Assembly (NCBI GenBank): GCA_947565485.1
Contig: CANOGG010000046.1
Coordinates: 1 to 7,975, forward strand
Direction of reading: 5' to 3'
DNA length: 7,975 bases
DNA from: an uncultured Mycoplasma sp.
GTDB taxonomy: Bacteria; Bacillota_I; Bacilli_A; RF39; UBA660
Below, one piece after another: positions 1-6,575 of this stretch (position 1 is its first letter; each line of letters starts with the position of its first letter). The notes below the pieces were generated by a model. It saw only the letters and a list, made by a program, of their open reading frames with translations. It made no database searches and had not been told where the DNA came from. The translations under genes and the position numbers were made by a program.

Positions 1-1503
1 GTCTATCCAGTTGCAGTTCCCACCATGTTTATTAATCGTGGCATTTACAGCTTCAAGATAAGTTTTAGCAGGACCTGTTACTTCGGGTTCTTTAATCTCA
101 GGTTGGACAATAAGATTGAGGCTTACGCGAGCATTATTTAGAAGTTTAGGGAGAAAGCTTTTGATTTTGGGGTCGAGAGGTTTTGGAACATTATTTTTCT
201 GGATATTATTTTCGAGTACTTCTAAAACGCTTTGGGGGTTGCAGAACTGGAAAATATAATTTTTTAAACATTCTAAGATATGCATGGTGCTTAAATTATT
301 ACTGGCAATGCAATCACAAAGATAGATAACAAGAGGATTATCAGTGGTTAGTTCATTACTATTTAATAAATAAGTGGTGATGTTTTCCACAATTTTTAAG
401 AAAAATGGTTTTTGGAGTTCGCGATAATTTAGCATTTCAATGCTTTCACGAGCACCATTTTCGCGAGTGATGACACTGGTATCGCCATTAATTAAGAATA
501 ACAGCCAATTGATTTTACCAGCGCCATAGACAGTCTCAGTCATTTTAACACTGTTTAGAAAAGTAATAAGGTCATCTTCACCATAAACGGGAGTATATTC
601 GCTTATTCCAAGTTCCATTAATTCATAACTAGCAGGATAAGACTTTGTTTTAGCAATAATCTCTTCTTCATTAATGATAACACGGTTTATCTTATTTTGA
701 CGTTCTTTATAGGTGCGATAAACATCAGGGTTCATACTTGCTGGTTTTAGACTGGCACTTATTTGTCTTAAATAGTGGTGATATTTAGCACGAGCATCTT
801 TATGAGCAGTGTAAAAATCTTGCAGTTCAGTCTCTTTTGATTTGATAAAATCACGCATGAAAATATTGTTGCGTTTAGCAAAATTTAGCGTTTTTCTTTT
901 GGCTTTAGCCTGCGTATTATAGAAACAAAGCATGTTTTCATGAAGAGATGAGGAGTCTACAAAGCTCTTTAGATAGTCATACATTAAAAGGTCACTTAAA
1001 GCTAGTTGTTCATAAGGTATGGTAGTGGTAACTTTAGTACTAGCTAATAACTCGATTTCTAAGTTAGAAAAGATTTCTTCTAGGAGTTGGTAGTTATAAT
1101 TGGCAATAGGACTCGTTAAATTATTATGGTAGTGGTAATAATTAAAGGAAATAGTATCATCAACCCAGTTGACCTCAGAATATGCCTCACTAGTAAGTTT
1201 AAAAATAGGTGTTTTGGTGTCAAGTGATGTTTTCTTTTTTTCAGTTAAATAAAATGAGAGAAGTAACGTTGGGCTTAAGGGTGCATTATTCATGATAGAA
1301 TTAGTTAGGAGCATATTGCTTAGTGTTTCACCATTTTTAGATTTGAGGTTTAACATTTCATATATCCTTTGTAAGAGTTCAGGAGAGATAGTGGTTAATC
1401 CCCCCGAGTTAATTAGATTATCAAGATATTTTAAAAAGGATATGATAGTTTCATGGTCATAGTTTTGGATATTTTTCATTTGTTCAATTAATAATTCTTC
1501 CAT
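1..1503 (-). CDS. Large uncharacterised protein, C-terminus cut by window edge
   Basis: An open frame of 501 codons starts at ATG 1503 and reaches base 1 with no stop, so the 3' end is missing. The start follows an AAAGGAG ribosome site (about 1513-1519, 10 bases before ATG) and a promoter at 1532-1560. I do not recognise the family. The product looks soluble and mostly helical, with no signal peptide or membrane segment. An Asn/Tyr/His-rich patch lies at residues 121-139, a strongly basic and charged helical stretch at about 198-285, and another hydrophobic helical stretch at about 364-430. Cysteines are scattered (193, 396, 398, 411, 421, 497), with no obvious zinc or Fe-S spacing except C396-x-C398. 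There is no Walker A, helicase, nuclease or HTH motif that I can see. Codon use resembles the neighbouring genes. The lone-gene context after rplS gives no functional clue. That it is a coding gene is near certain; its function is unknown. Confidence 0.9.
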   Translation of the reverse strand, partial: MEELLIEQMKNIQNYDHETIISFLKYLDNLINSGGLTTISPELLQRIYEMLNLKSKNGETLSNMLLTNSIMNNAPLSPTLLLSFYLTEKKKTSLDTKTPIFKLTSEAYSEVNWVDDTISFNYYHYHNNLTSPIANYNYQLLEEIFSNLEIELLASTKVTTTIPYEQLALSDLLMYDYLKSFVDSSSLHENMLCFYNTQAKAKRKTLNFAKRNNIFMRDFIKSKETELQDFYTAHKDARAKYHHYLRQISASLKPASMNPDVYRTYKERQNKINRVIINEEEIIAKTKSYPASYELMELGISEYTPVYGEDDLITFLNSVKMTETVYGAGKINWLLFLINGDTSVITRENGARESIEMLNYRELQKPFFLKIVENITTYLLNSNELTTDNPLVIYLCDCIASNNLSTMHILECLKNYIFQFCNPQSVLEVLENNIQKNNVPKPLDPKIKSFLPKLLNNARVSLNLIVQPEIKEPEVTGPAKTYLEAVNATINKHGGNCNWID

Positions 1504-1531
1504 AGTTTTTAGGCTCCTTTATTATATATAA

Positions 1532-1560
1532 ATTATATCTTAAAACCGGTATTTATGCAA
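1532..1560 (-). promoter_or_regulatory. Sigma-A-type promoter of the large uncharacterised gene
   Basis: Read on the minus strand, TTGCAT (1560-1555), a 17-base spacer and a perfect TATAAT (1537-1532) place the transcript start near 1525. That leaves a leader of about 22 bases holding the AAAGGAG ribosome site. A second TATAAT-like hexamer lies at 1526-1521 but has no matching -35. The gene is therefore probably transcribed independently of rplS. Confidence 0.75.
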
Positions 1561-1586
1561 GACTTCGAAATTTGTTTTTTTAGATA

Positions 1587-1620
1587 AAATAAAAAGAAGA
1601 AATTAATTTTCTTAACTTCC
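1587..1620 (-). terminator. Probable intrinsic terminator after rplS
   Basis: Just past the rplS stop, minus-strand GGAAG (1620-1616) and TTAA (1615-1612) pair with TTAA (1606-1603) and CTTCT (1599-1595). The loop is GAAAA and three bases bulge on the 3' side. A T-rich tail (TTTTATTTT) follows. The stem is AT-rich and bulged, so termination may be partial. Confidence 0.5.
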
Positions 1621-1629
1621 TCTCTTGTT

Positions 1630-1968
1630 TTAGTTTCTTTCTTTAACACGATATTCTTTACGCATATTTTTAATAAAGTTAAGTTTAGCACGTCTAACCA
1701 TACCCTTTTTCACAACAACTATTTTATCGATAGTTGGGGCATTGACTGGAAAGATACGAGTTACACCTATACCACCGGATTTTTTACGAACAGAAAAAGT
1801 CTCAGATACGCCATGGCCTTTTTTAGCTACAACTAAGCCTTCAAAAGCTTGAATACGTTCTTTTTTTCCTTCTTTAACCCATACGTCAACACGGACAGTG
1901 TCGCCGACACGAAATTCTGGTATGTCTTTTCTTAAATGTTTAGCGTTTACTTTGTCTACTAAATTCAT
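1630..1968 (-). CDS. rplS: Large ribosomal subunit protein bL19
   Basis: Ribosomal protein L19 of the 50S subunit, which sits at the interface with the 30S subunit. The 112-residue length is normal for the family (about 115). Family hallmarks are visible in order: DIPEFRVGDTVRV (residues 15-27), the IQAFEGLVVAKKG block (39-51), SETFSVRKKSGGIGV (55-69), the FPVNAP turn, and the basic C-terminus VRRAKLNFIKNMRK. Small departures from the usual consensus are FPVNAP where FPLHSP is typical, and a short KEYRVKERN tail. The ATG at 1968 follows AAAGGATG with a spacing of about 11 bases. Here rplS is a single-gene unit with its own promoter, a structured leader and a downstream terminator, not part of an rpsP-rimM-trmD-rplS operon as in many Bacillota. 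The leader suggests autoregulation by L19. Confidence 0.98.
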   Translation of the reverse strand: MNLVDKVNAKHLRKDIPEFRVGDTVRVDVWVKEGKKERIQAFEGLVVAKKGHGVSETFSVRKKSGGIGVTRIFPVNAPTIDKIVVVKKGMVRRAKLNFIKNMRKEYRVKERN

Positions 1969-1999
1969 TTTTCAAACATCCTTTCTCTAAATTATATTT

Positions 2000-2052
2000 A
2001 ACCAACAATCATTATTCTAAGTTTAGATAAGCGGATTGTTTTTTCTTGGGTT
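2000..2052 (-). promoter_or_regulatory. Structured rplS leader, likely L19 autoregulatory element
   Basis: The rplS 5' untranslated region folds into a clear long hairpin. Minus-strand AACAATC (2040-2034) pairs perfectly with GATTGTT (2010-2004). After a small internal loop, TTAT/ATAA and CTA/TAG stack on it with one bulged A and an AACT apical loop. AACC (2052-2049) can close the base with GGTT (2003-2000) across an 8-base bulge. Bacillota rplS mRNAs are known to carry an L19-binding leader (Rfam L19_leader). Position and shape fit, but I could not run the covariance model. The ribosome site lies about 20 bases downstream, so translational or antitermination control are both possible. Confidence 0.65.
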
Positions 2053-2059
2053 CTTTAGC

Positions 2060-2088
2060 ATTATAGCATAAAACTTAATAAAAAACAA
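2060..2088 (-). promoter_or_regulatory. rplS promoter with extended -10
   Basis: Minus strand: TTGTTT (2088-2083), a 17-base spacer and TATAAT (2065-2060) preceded by TGC, giving an extended -10. The start would fall near 2053, at the base of the leader hairpin. The -35 lies inside the T-tract of the greA terminator. Confidence 0.8.
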
Positions 2089-2107
2089 GCGTTTTTAGTT
2101 AACGCTT
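2080..2107 (-). terminator. Intrinsic terminator overlapping the greA stop codon
   Basis: AAGCGTT (2107-2101) pairs perfectly with AACGCTT (2093-2087) around a 7-base loop that contains the greA TAA stop. GTTTTTT follows. It ends the seven-gene operon and shares bases with the rplS -35. Confidence 0.8.
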
Positions 2108-2562
2108 TTTAGGAGTACTTCATAAGAACCATCAGGACTTTCAACAGAAACTTTCTCGCCAGCCTTATGACCGATTACAGCTTTTCCGATTGGAGACTCA
2201 TTAGATATCTTGTTGTTAAAAGGGTCCGCTTCAAGAGAACCAACAATTTTGTATTCCTCAGTGTCATCTGGTTCGTATTCGACAATGATAGTTGAGCCAA
2301 CGTTAGCGATATTTTTGTCTTTGTTGTCGACTATTTCGCAGTGTTCAAGCTTATATTCAAGTTCTTTGATTCGACTCTCAAGTTGGGCTTGTTCATTACG
2401 AGCAGCATCATAGTCCGCGTTCTCAGATAAGTCACCAAGACTACGAGCATACTTAAGCGTGTTTATGACCTCCGGTCTTTTATTTAATTTTAAATCATTT
2501 AATTCTGCTTCAAGTTCTAAATAACCCTCCGCAGTTAATACTACATTATTTTCTTTTTTCAT
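2095..2562 (-). CDS. greA: Transcription elongation factor GreA
   Basis: GreA binds the secondary channel of RNA polymerase and stimulates cleavage of backtracked RNA, rescuing stalled elongation complexes. At 155 residues it is close to the usual 158. The N-terminal coiled coil (about 1-75) carries the tip motif GDLSENADYDAARNEQ at 43-58. D44 and E47 are the acidic pair that positions the catalytic magnesium in the polymerase active site. The C-terminal FKBP-like domain includes the ISNESPIGKAVIGHKAGE block (residues 119-136). Start ATG 2562 has a GAGGTGG ribosome site 8 bases upstream. It is the last gene of the ruvX operon, 43 bases after trhP2, and its stop lies in a terminator loop. In B. 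subtilis udk lies between trhP2 and greA; here it is absent. Confidence 0.97.
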   Translation of the reverse strand: MKKENNVVLTAEGYLELEAELNDLKLNKRPEVINTLKYARSLGDLSENADYDAARNEQAQLESRIKELEYKLEHCEIVDNKDKNIANVGSTIIVEYEPDDTEEYKIVGSLEADPFNNKISNESPIGKAVIGHKAGEKVSVESPDGSYEVLLKSVN

Positions 2563-2605
2563 TCAATATTCCACCTCAATTAAAATTTTGTACTACAAAA
2601 GGATA

Positions 2606-3796
2606 CTACAAATAATCACTTTTGTCAAATACTTTTAAACGCATCATGGTTCCAACTGGTAACTTAGTTGTCATTTCAAGATATAAATGTTCCTTTGGAT
2701 GCCGAGCGATTTCGATTAAATTTAGATTTTCGTCGTAAATTTTTTTTATCGTGTAGGTTAAGGGTTCGAGTCCGGGACCAAAAAATTCGACGATATCACC
2801 AATTTTAAAATAATTGCGTTCCTCAATTAAGACTTTATCATTTTTGGGTTCAGCAAGAACGAGGCCTAAGAAGTCTTGATTAGATACTTCATCGCGGCCC
2901 AGATAATACTGCTCTTTCTCAGTTGGCAGTTTATCATAAAACTGGGGAGTACTCTCACGGTTAGCACAGCGGTTAATGATGTCGTTAGAATATAATATGG
3001 CACTCTTGGTTAATTTATGACTCTTTATTAAGTCAAGTAAGTGACGATATTCATAAACGACAGTCGCGATATAGTAGATAGAACGCATCCGCCCCTCTAT
3101 TTTGAAAGAGTTAACGCCAATATCTACCATATCTTCAAGATAAGTACTCATGTTTAAGTCTTTAGGAGTCATACTAAAGGTTTCTTCGGCATCATTGATT
3201 TTAAAACTCCACCGACAGATTTGGGCACAACCACCACGATTAGAGTCACGATTAGTTGTGACATTAGATAAGACACACTTGCCACTTATACTGGTGCACA
3301 TAGCGCCTTGGATAAAACACTCAAGGTCGAGATTCGTTTTCTCTTTGATAATTTTGATATCCTCACGAGAAGCTTCACGGGCTAAGACAATTCTTTTAAC
3401 ACCAAGCGACTTAAAAAAGAGGGCTGCCTCATAGTTTAGAGTTGAACTTTGGGTTGATAAATGGATTTCTAAAGGGATATTGTTTGCGATGATAGTTTTA
3501 ATCACAGCTATATCACTTACAATGACTGCATCAACACCAATGTTACTCAGTTCTTCTAAGTAGGACTTTAGGCCAGCTAGTTCGTGATTATGAAGAACGA
3601 TATTGACAGTGACGTAGATTTTTTTATGCAAGTTATGGGCAAAAGTAGTCGCCTCTTTTAATTCTTCTAAGCTAAAATTGATAGCATTGGCCCGAAGAGA
3701 ATAATTATAGCCTCCGACATAAACTGCATCGGCACCATATAAATAGGCAATTTTTAAACGTTCTAAGTTGCCAGCGGGAGCTAATAATTCAATCAT
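2606..3796 (-). CDS. trhP2: U32-family tRNA wobble-uridine hydroxylation protein TrhP2 (YrrO-like)
   Basis: A U32 'peptidase' family protein. By family and gene order it matches B. subtilis YrrO (TrhP2), needed for prephenate-dependent 5-hydroxyuridine formation at tRNA position 34. It starts with the typical ELLAPAGNLERLK (residues 3-15), has a TIM-barrel-like body, and carries the U32 signature ECFIQGAMCTSISGKC (159-174). Cysteines 167, 174, 190 and 194 are the expected iron-sulfur ligands, and NRGGCAQICRW (186-196) follows the usual pattern. The C-terminal part (about 300-390) resembles the small beta domain of long U32 proteins. The start ATG overlaps the trhP1 stop (ATGA), and a 12-base Shine-Dalgarno lies upstream. 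Length 396 fits the long subfamily (YrrO is a little over 400 as I recall it). Despite old annotations, protease activity is unlikely. Confidence 0.93.
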   Translation of the reverse strand: MIELLAPAGNLERLKIAYLYGADAVYVGGYNYSLRANAINFSLEELKEATTFAHNLHKKIYVTVNIVLHNHELAGLKSYLEELSNIGVDAVIVSDIAVIKTIIANNIPLEIHLSTQSSTLNYEAALFFKSLGVKRIVLAREASREDIKIIKEKTNLDLECFIQGAMCTSISGKCVLSNVTTNRDSNRGGCAQICRWSFKINDAEETFSMTPKDLNMSTYLEDMVDIGVNSFKIEGRMRSIYYIATVVYEYRHLLDLIKSHKLTKSAILYSNDIINRCANRESTPQFYDKLPTEKEQYYLGRDEVSNQDFLGLVLAEPKNDKVLIEERNYFKIGDIVEFFGPGLEPLTYTIKKIYDENLNLIEIARHPKEHLYLEMTTKLPVGTMMRLKVFDKSDYL

Positions 3797-4599
3797 GAGC
3801 CATCACCTCCTTTAACTTTGATAGTCATTTCTTGTTCGAGTAAGTATTTATAAGGGTATTTATCATCTAGGGTTGTAGTGCTGGTTAGGATTTTAGTTAT
3901 TTCGTCCTCGTTTAAAAACAAGGGCATAATTAAGTTATATAAGACATGGGGTTTAGATTTTAGACTGAGGCCATTAAAGGGTTTGTCAGGATAGATTACA
4001 GTGCCATATTTATTTTCTACTATTTTAAAATTTTTATGACTCATTTTTTCTTCAAGAGTGCTAATAGAGCTACTATTTTGGTTAAAATATTTATTGTAAT
4101 TGGTGATTAGGGTACGTCTAGAATACATGATGTTAACATAGCCAAAAGTGAAGAGAACTAAAGGTTTTTTAGTATGGTTTAGAATTTCATCGATTTCTAA
4201 TGCATTAATATCAGGACAGATAACACAGGAGTCGACATAGTCAAGATAGGCATTGATACTTTCATAATTACAATTTAAGTGGTTTAAAAATAAAATAGTT
4301 CGGATATTTATTTTAGTGGTTTGGAGGATGTTTAGAATTCCTAGGTCGTCAAAAACAATTCCCTGGATGGTTTTAGGAAGTTTAGGTAAAAGAGTGCGAA
4401 ATTCTTCAATACCAGCATTATCAAGAAGACGGTTAACAAAGATGAAGCCAGGGGCTGTTATTTCGTTTAGAGTAAAATAGCGTTCAAAACCCACAGAAAA
4501 GTCTTGTAATGGAAAAAGGAAAGTAATATTACTTTCTTCTTTAAATTTAGTGATAATTTGGTCACTGGTAACAAGGAGTAAGATATTATTTTTTTTCAT
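3793..4599 (-). CDS. trhP1: Short U32-family protein TrhP1 (YrrN-like)
   Basis: Partner protein of TrhP2 in tRNA 5-hydroxyuridine synthesis, assigned from position (between trmR and trhP2, as in B. subtilis yrrM-yrrN-yrrO) and from U32 features. The clearest is FGYVNIMYSRRTLITNY (residues 152-168), which matches the G-Y-x-x-x-x-Y-S-x-R-x-L-x-x-N-Y pattern of YrrN-type proteins. It lacks the four-cysteine cluster of TrhP2: its few cysteines (110, 125, 128) are spaced differently, so it probably does not hold the same Fe-S cluster. At 268 residues it is shorter than YrrN (about 309), mainly through a reduced N-terminal barrel. The start at 4599 overlaps trmR by 14 bases with no good Shine-Dalgarno, so translational coupling is likely. 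Its stop overlaps the trhP2 start by 4 bases. Confidence 0.85.
   Translation of the reverse strand: MKKNNILLLVTSDQIITKFKEESNITFLFPLQDFSVGFERYFTLNEITAPGFIFVNRLLDNAGIEEFRTLLPKLPKTIQGIVFDDLGILNILQTTKINIRTILFLNHLNCNYESINAYLDYVDSCVICPDINALEIDEILNHTKKPLVLFTFGYVNIMYSRRTLITNYNKYFNQNSSSISTLEEKMSHKNFKIVENKYGTVIYPDKPFNGLSLKSKPHVLYNLIMPLFLNEDEITKILTSTTTLDDKYPYKYLLEQEMTIKVKGGDGS
3802..3813 (-). promoter_or_regulatory. Full-length Shine-Dalgarno of trhP2 inside trhP1
   Basis: Minus-strand AAAGGAGGTGAT matches the complement of the usual Bacillota 16S rRNA 3' end over 12 bases. It encodes the Lys-Gly-Gly-Asp part of the TrhP1 tail. GGAGG lies 9 bases before the ATG at 3796, which fixes that start and suggests coupled but strong translation of trhP2. 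Confidence 0.85.
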
Positions 4600-5182
4600 C
4601 TTTTTTTACACTCACAGATATACCATCGCCGACATCGTAAAATTCAGTATCAAATTCTTGGTTTTCTTTTAAAAATTCGATATATTCTTCAATTTTACTT
4701 ACTAAACTGCGAAGATTTTTAGACTCGATGGTACTTGATTTGCCGACGTGACCATGGAATTTTAAGTTATCAGTAATAATTACGCCATTATCTTTCAAAA
4801 AGTATTTAAATTTTTCGAAAAATTTGGTATTTTGCGCTTTAGCGGCATCAATAAATATCATATCATAGCTAACATTAGTTAAGTTAACATCAAGAGCATC
4901 TTGGAAAACAACATTGATTTTTTGTTCAAAACCACATTTTTTAACATTTTTTAAGCACTCCATGTATCTAGTCTCATCGCGTTCAATAGTAGTTACCGTG
5001 ACATCTTGGCCAGTGCTTGCCATAAGAATAGTTGAGTAGCCAATAGCTCCCCCTATCTCTAAGATATTTTTAATCCCACGAGATTTGATGTATTTCATAA
5101 TAAAAGTAATAGTATCTTTTTCAATGATAGGAACGTTATGTTCCGATGCGTATTTTTCCATTTCCAGGATAAGTTCTTTCAT
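4586..5182 (-). CDS. trmR: tRNA 5-hydroxyuridine methyltransferase TrmR (YrrM-like)
   Basis: A class I SAM-dependent methyltransferase of the catechol-O-methyltransferase-like family. In B. subtilis the equivalent YrrM/TrmR methylates 5-hydroxyuridine-34 to 5-methoxyuridine. Visible motifs are the SAM-binding strand and loop NILEIGGAIGYSTILMA (residues 39-55), the acidic ribose-binding position in TTIERDE (64-70), MIFIDAAKAQ (108-117) and ITDNLKFHGHVG (136-147). D112 and the D138/N139 pair match the expected metal ligands. Length 198 is slightly below the roughly 217 of YrrM. Start ATG 5182 follows AAGGAGTG, 13 bases after the mltG stop. Adjacency to trhP1 and trhP2 is the strongest argument for a tRNA substrate over a small-molecule catechol. 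Confidence 0.9.
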   Translation of the reverse strand: MKELILEMEKYASEHNVPIIEKDTITFIMKYIKSRGIKNILEIGGAIGYSTILMASTGQDVTVTTIERDETRYMECLKNVKKCGFEQKINVVFQDALDVNLTNVSYDMIFIDAAKAQNTKFFEKFKYFLKDNGVIITDNLKFHGHVGKSSTIESKNLRSLVSKIEEYIEFLKENQEFDTEFYDVGDGISVSVKKDEKK

Positions 5183-5195
5183 TTTATTTCACTCC

Positions 5196-6278
5196 TTAAT
5201 TGTATGTGTACCAAAGGCCAGCGGCTTTTAATTCGCGAACTTTGGCATCGTGTTCACTATTAGTTTTGGTAAAATAGGTTTTTTTGTTTTTGTCAGCGAC
5301 AAAGAAGAGATAATCATGATTACTAGGGTTAAGACTTGCTTTAATAGAGTCAAGACTCGGATTATTTATAGGGCCAACAGGAAGTTTACCCCAGTTGCAA
5401 AGGCCTCTTGTATTATAACCATTAGAGCAATCATCAATTTCTGCTTGGTATAAGTCACGTTCGCTTAGTTCGACTTTAGCGCCATAATAAGTAGTGACAT
5501 CACTGCCGAGAGATTCGCCACGTTTTAAACGATTATAGAAAACGCCAGCGACACCAGCACGGTCATCAGAGTTGGCACCCTCACTTTCAACGATACTTGC
5601 CATAGTTAGTATTTCATGGACACTGTATCCCGAATTAGTAATACTTTCTTTTAAATCTTCTAGGACACTCGCGGTGCTATTAAGCATCTTTTCGATGATG
5701 TCTTTGGGAGTACTAGTCGCATAGAACTCATATGTATTAGGGAATAAGTAACCCTCTAGAGGGTAATAGATTTTAGAGTCTAGAATATTCTCAGTTAAAA
5801 ACCAGTATTTAGAAATTAATTCTTGTAAATATTCAGGGTCGTTTAAGATACTCATTACTTCCTCTTCGCTCGTATTAGTATTTTTCGCGATAATTTTGGC
5901 ATAATTATTAAGCTTTTTACCTTCAATAAAGGTTAATTTATAAGTCTTACTATTATTTTCTTTTACGGCGCCAGCATTTATTATGTCTAGTATCTCTTTA
6001 GCATTCATGTTAGCTTTTAATTCATAAGTTCCTGCTTGGAGGTTCAAGTCTTTATTTAAGGCAATATAGATATAAAGAGAGATTTTACTCTTGATTAGTT
6101 TGGCCTCTTTTAGTTTATCGACGATGACTTTTTTATTAGTACCACTAGTGATGGTAAAACTTATCGGAGTATCATCTTTAGAGACAGCACTTAAGCCATA
6201 AAAGTAAATTCCCACCATAAATAAAGCAACGGCTAAAGTTAAGCCCACGACTATGATTATTTTTTTTCCTTTTTTCAT
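5196..6278 (-). CDS. mltG: Endolytic murein transglycosylase MltG
   Basis: Membrane-anchored lytic transglycosylase (YceG family) that cleaves nascent glycan strands and so limits peptidoglycan chain length. At 360 residues it is typical for Bacillota. The N-terminus is basic (KKGKK), followed by one membrane helix (about 7-29); the rest lies outside the cell. A LysM-like region (about 38-102) precedes the catalytic domain. Key motifs are EGYLFPNTYEF (175-185), ASIVESEG (227-234) with E231 as the catalytic glutamate, VAGVFYNRLKRG (243-254), and KLPVGPINNPS (298-308). Unusually, C284 and C294 flank the YNTRGL segment, where most family members have no cysteines. Start ATG 6278 has AGAGG 6 bases upstream, 21 bases after the DUF1292 gene. 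Neighbouring ftsW also serves wall synthesis. Confidence 0.96.
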   Translation of the reverse strand: MKKGKKIIIVVGLTLAVALFMVGIYFYGLSAVSKDDTPISFTITSGTNKKVIVDKLKEAKLIKSKISLYIYIALNKDLNLQAGTYELKANMNAKEILDIINAGAVKENNSKTYKLTFIEGKKLNNYAKIIAKNTNTSEEEVMSILNDPEYLQELISKYWFLTENILDSKIYYPLEGYLFPNTYEFYATSTPKDIIEKMLNSTASVLEDLKESITNSGYSVHEILTMASIVESEGANSDDRAGVAGVFYNRLKRGESLGSDVTTYYGAKVELSERDLYQAEIDDCSNGYNTRGLCNWGKLPVGPINNPSLDSIKASLNPSNHDYLFFVADKNKKTYFTKTNSEHDAKVRELKAAGLWYTYN

Positions 6279-6299
6279 TTTATACCTCTTTATCCTTTG

Positions 6300-6575
6300 T
6301 TATTCACTCATTTTATCTTCAATTTGAGCAAGTAAATTTTCGATTATATTCCACTCTTTTTCCGTTTCAATGTCGCTTAATTCGAGTTTTTCGCCGGTTT
6401 TGTCATAAGTTGCCGCATATGTAGTAATACTTCCCTCCGCATCAGTTTTATTATCGGTAAAGACAATATAACTTTTTTTAGTCTCATCAGAGTCGAAGGT
6501 AAATAAGATTTCATATTCGACAGTTTGCCCAGTATTATCAGTTACGGTAAAAAAGCGTTCTTTTTCATTACTCAT
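6300..6575 (-). CDS. yrzB: DUF1292 protein (YrzB-like)
   Basis: Small acidic cytoplasmic protein of 91 residues belonging to the DUF1292 family, whose role is unknown. The family pattern is visible: an N-terminal FTVTDNTGQTVEYEILFTF (residues 8-26), an aromatic beta segment KKSYIVFTDN (33-42), and the closing EKEWNIIENLLAQI (73-86) helix. It sits between ruvX and mltG exactly as yrzB does in B. subtilis, where the ruvX-yrzB pairing is widely conserved. The ATG at 6575 overlaps the end of ruvX by 8 bases, and its GGAGG ribosome site is embedded in the codons for the ruvX C-terminus (Met-Glu-Ala). This implies coupled expression. Confidence 0.93.
   Translation of the reverse strand: MSNEKERFFTVTDNTGQTVEYEILFTFDSDETKKSYIVFTDNKTDAEGSITTYAATYDKTGEKLELSDIETEKEWNIIENLLAQIEDKMSE

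Noticed and set aside
2210..2413. Plus-strand open frame of 67 codons
   Set aside because: It lies wholly opposite greA, has serine/leucine-rich low-information sequence and no ribosome site: a shadow of the real gene.
3150..3434. Plus-strand open frame of 94 codons
   Set aside because: Antisense to the conserved U32 signature of trhP2; no promoter or ribosome site supports it.
3793..3796. Mycoplasma-type code with UGA as tryptophan
   Set aside because: Trp is encoded by UGG, no frame needs UGA as sense, and the only UGA in a coding junction works as the trhP1 stop in an ATGA overlap.
2606..4599. Secreted collagenase-like proteases (old U32 peptidase annotation)
   Set aside because: No signal peptides; the cysteine cluster and the trmR neighbour point to RNA modification.
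5250..5453. Plus-strand open frame of 67 codons
   Set aside because: Antisense to the conserved end of mltG with no independent coding support.
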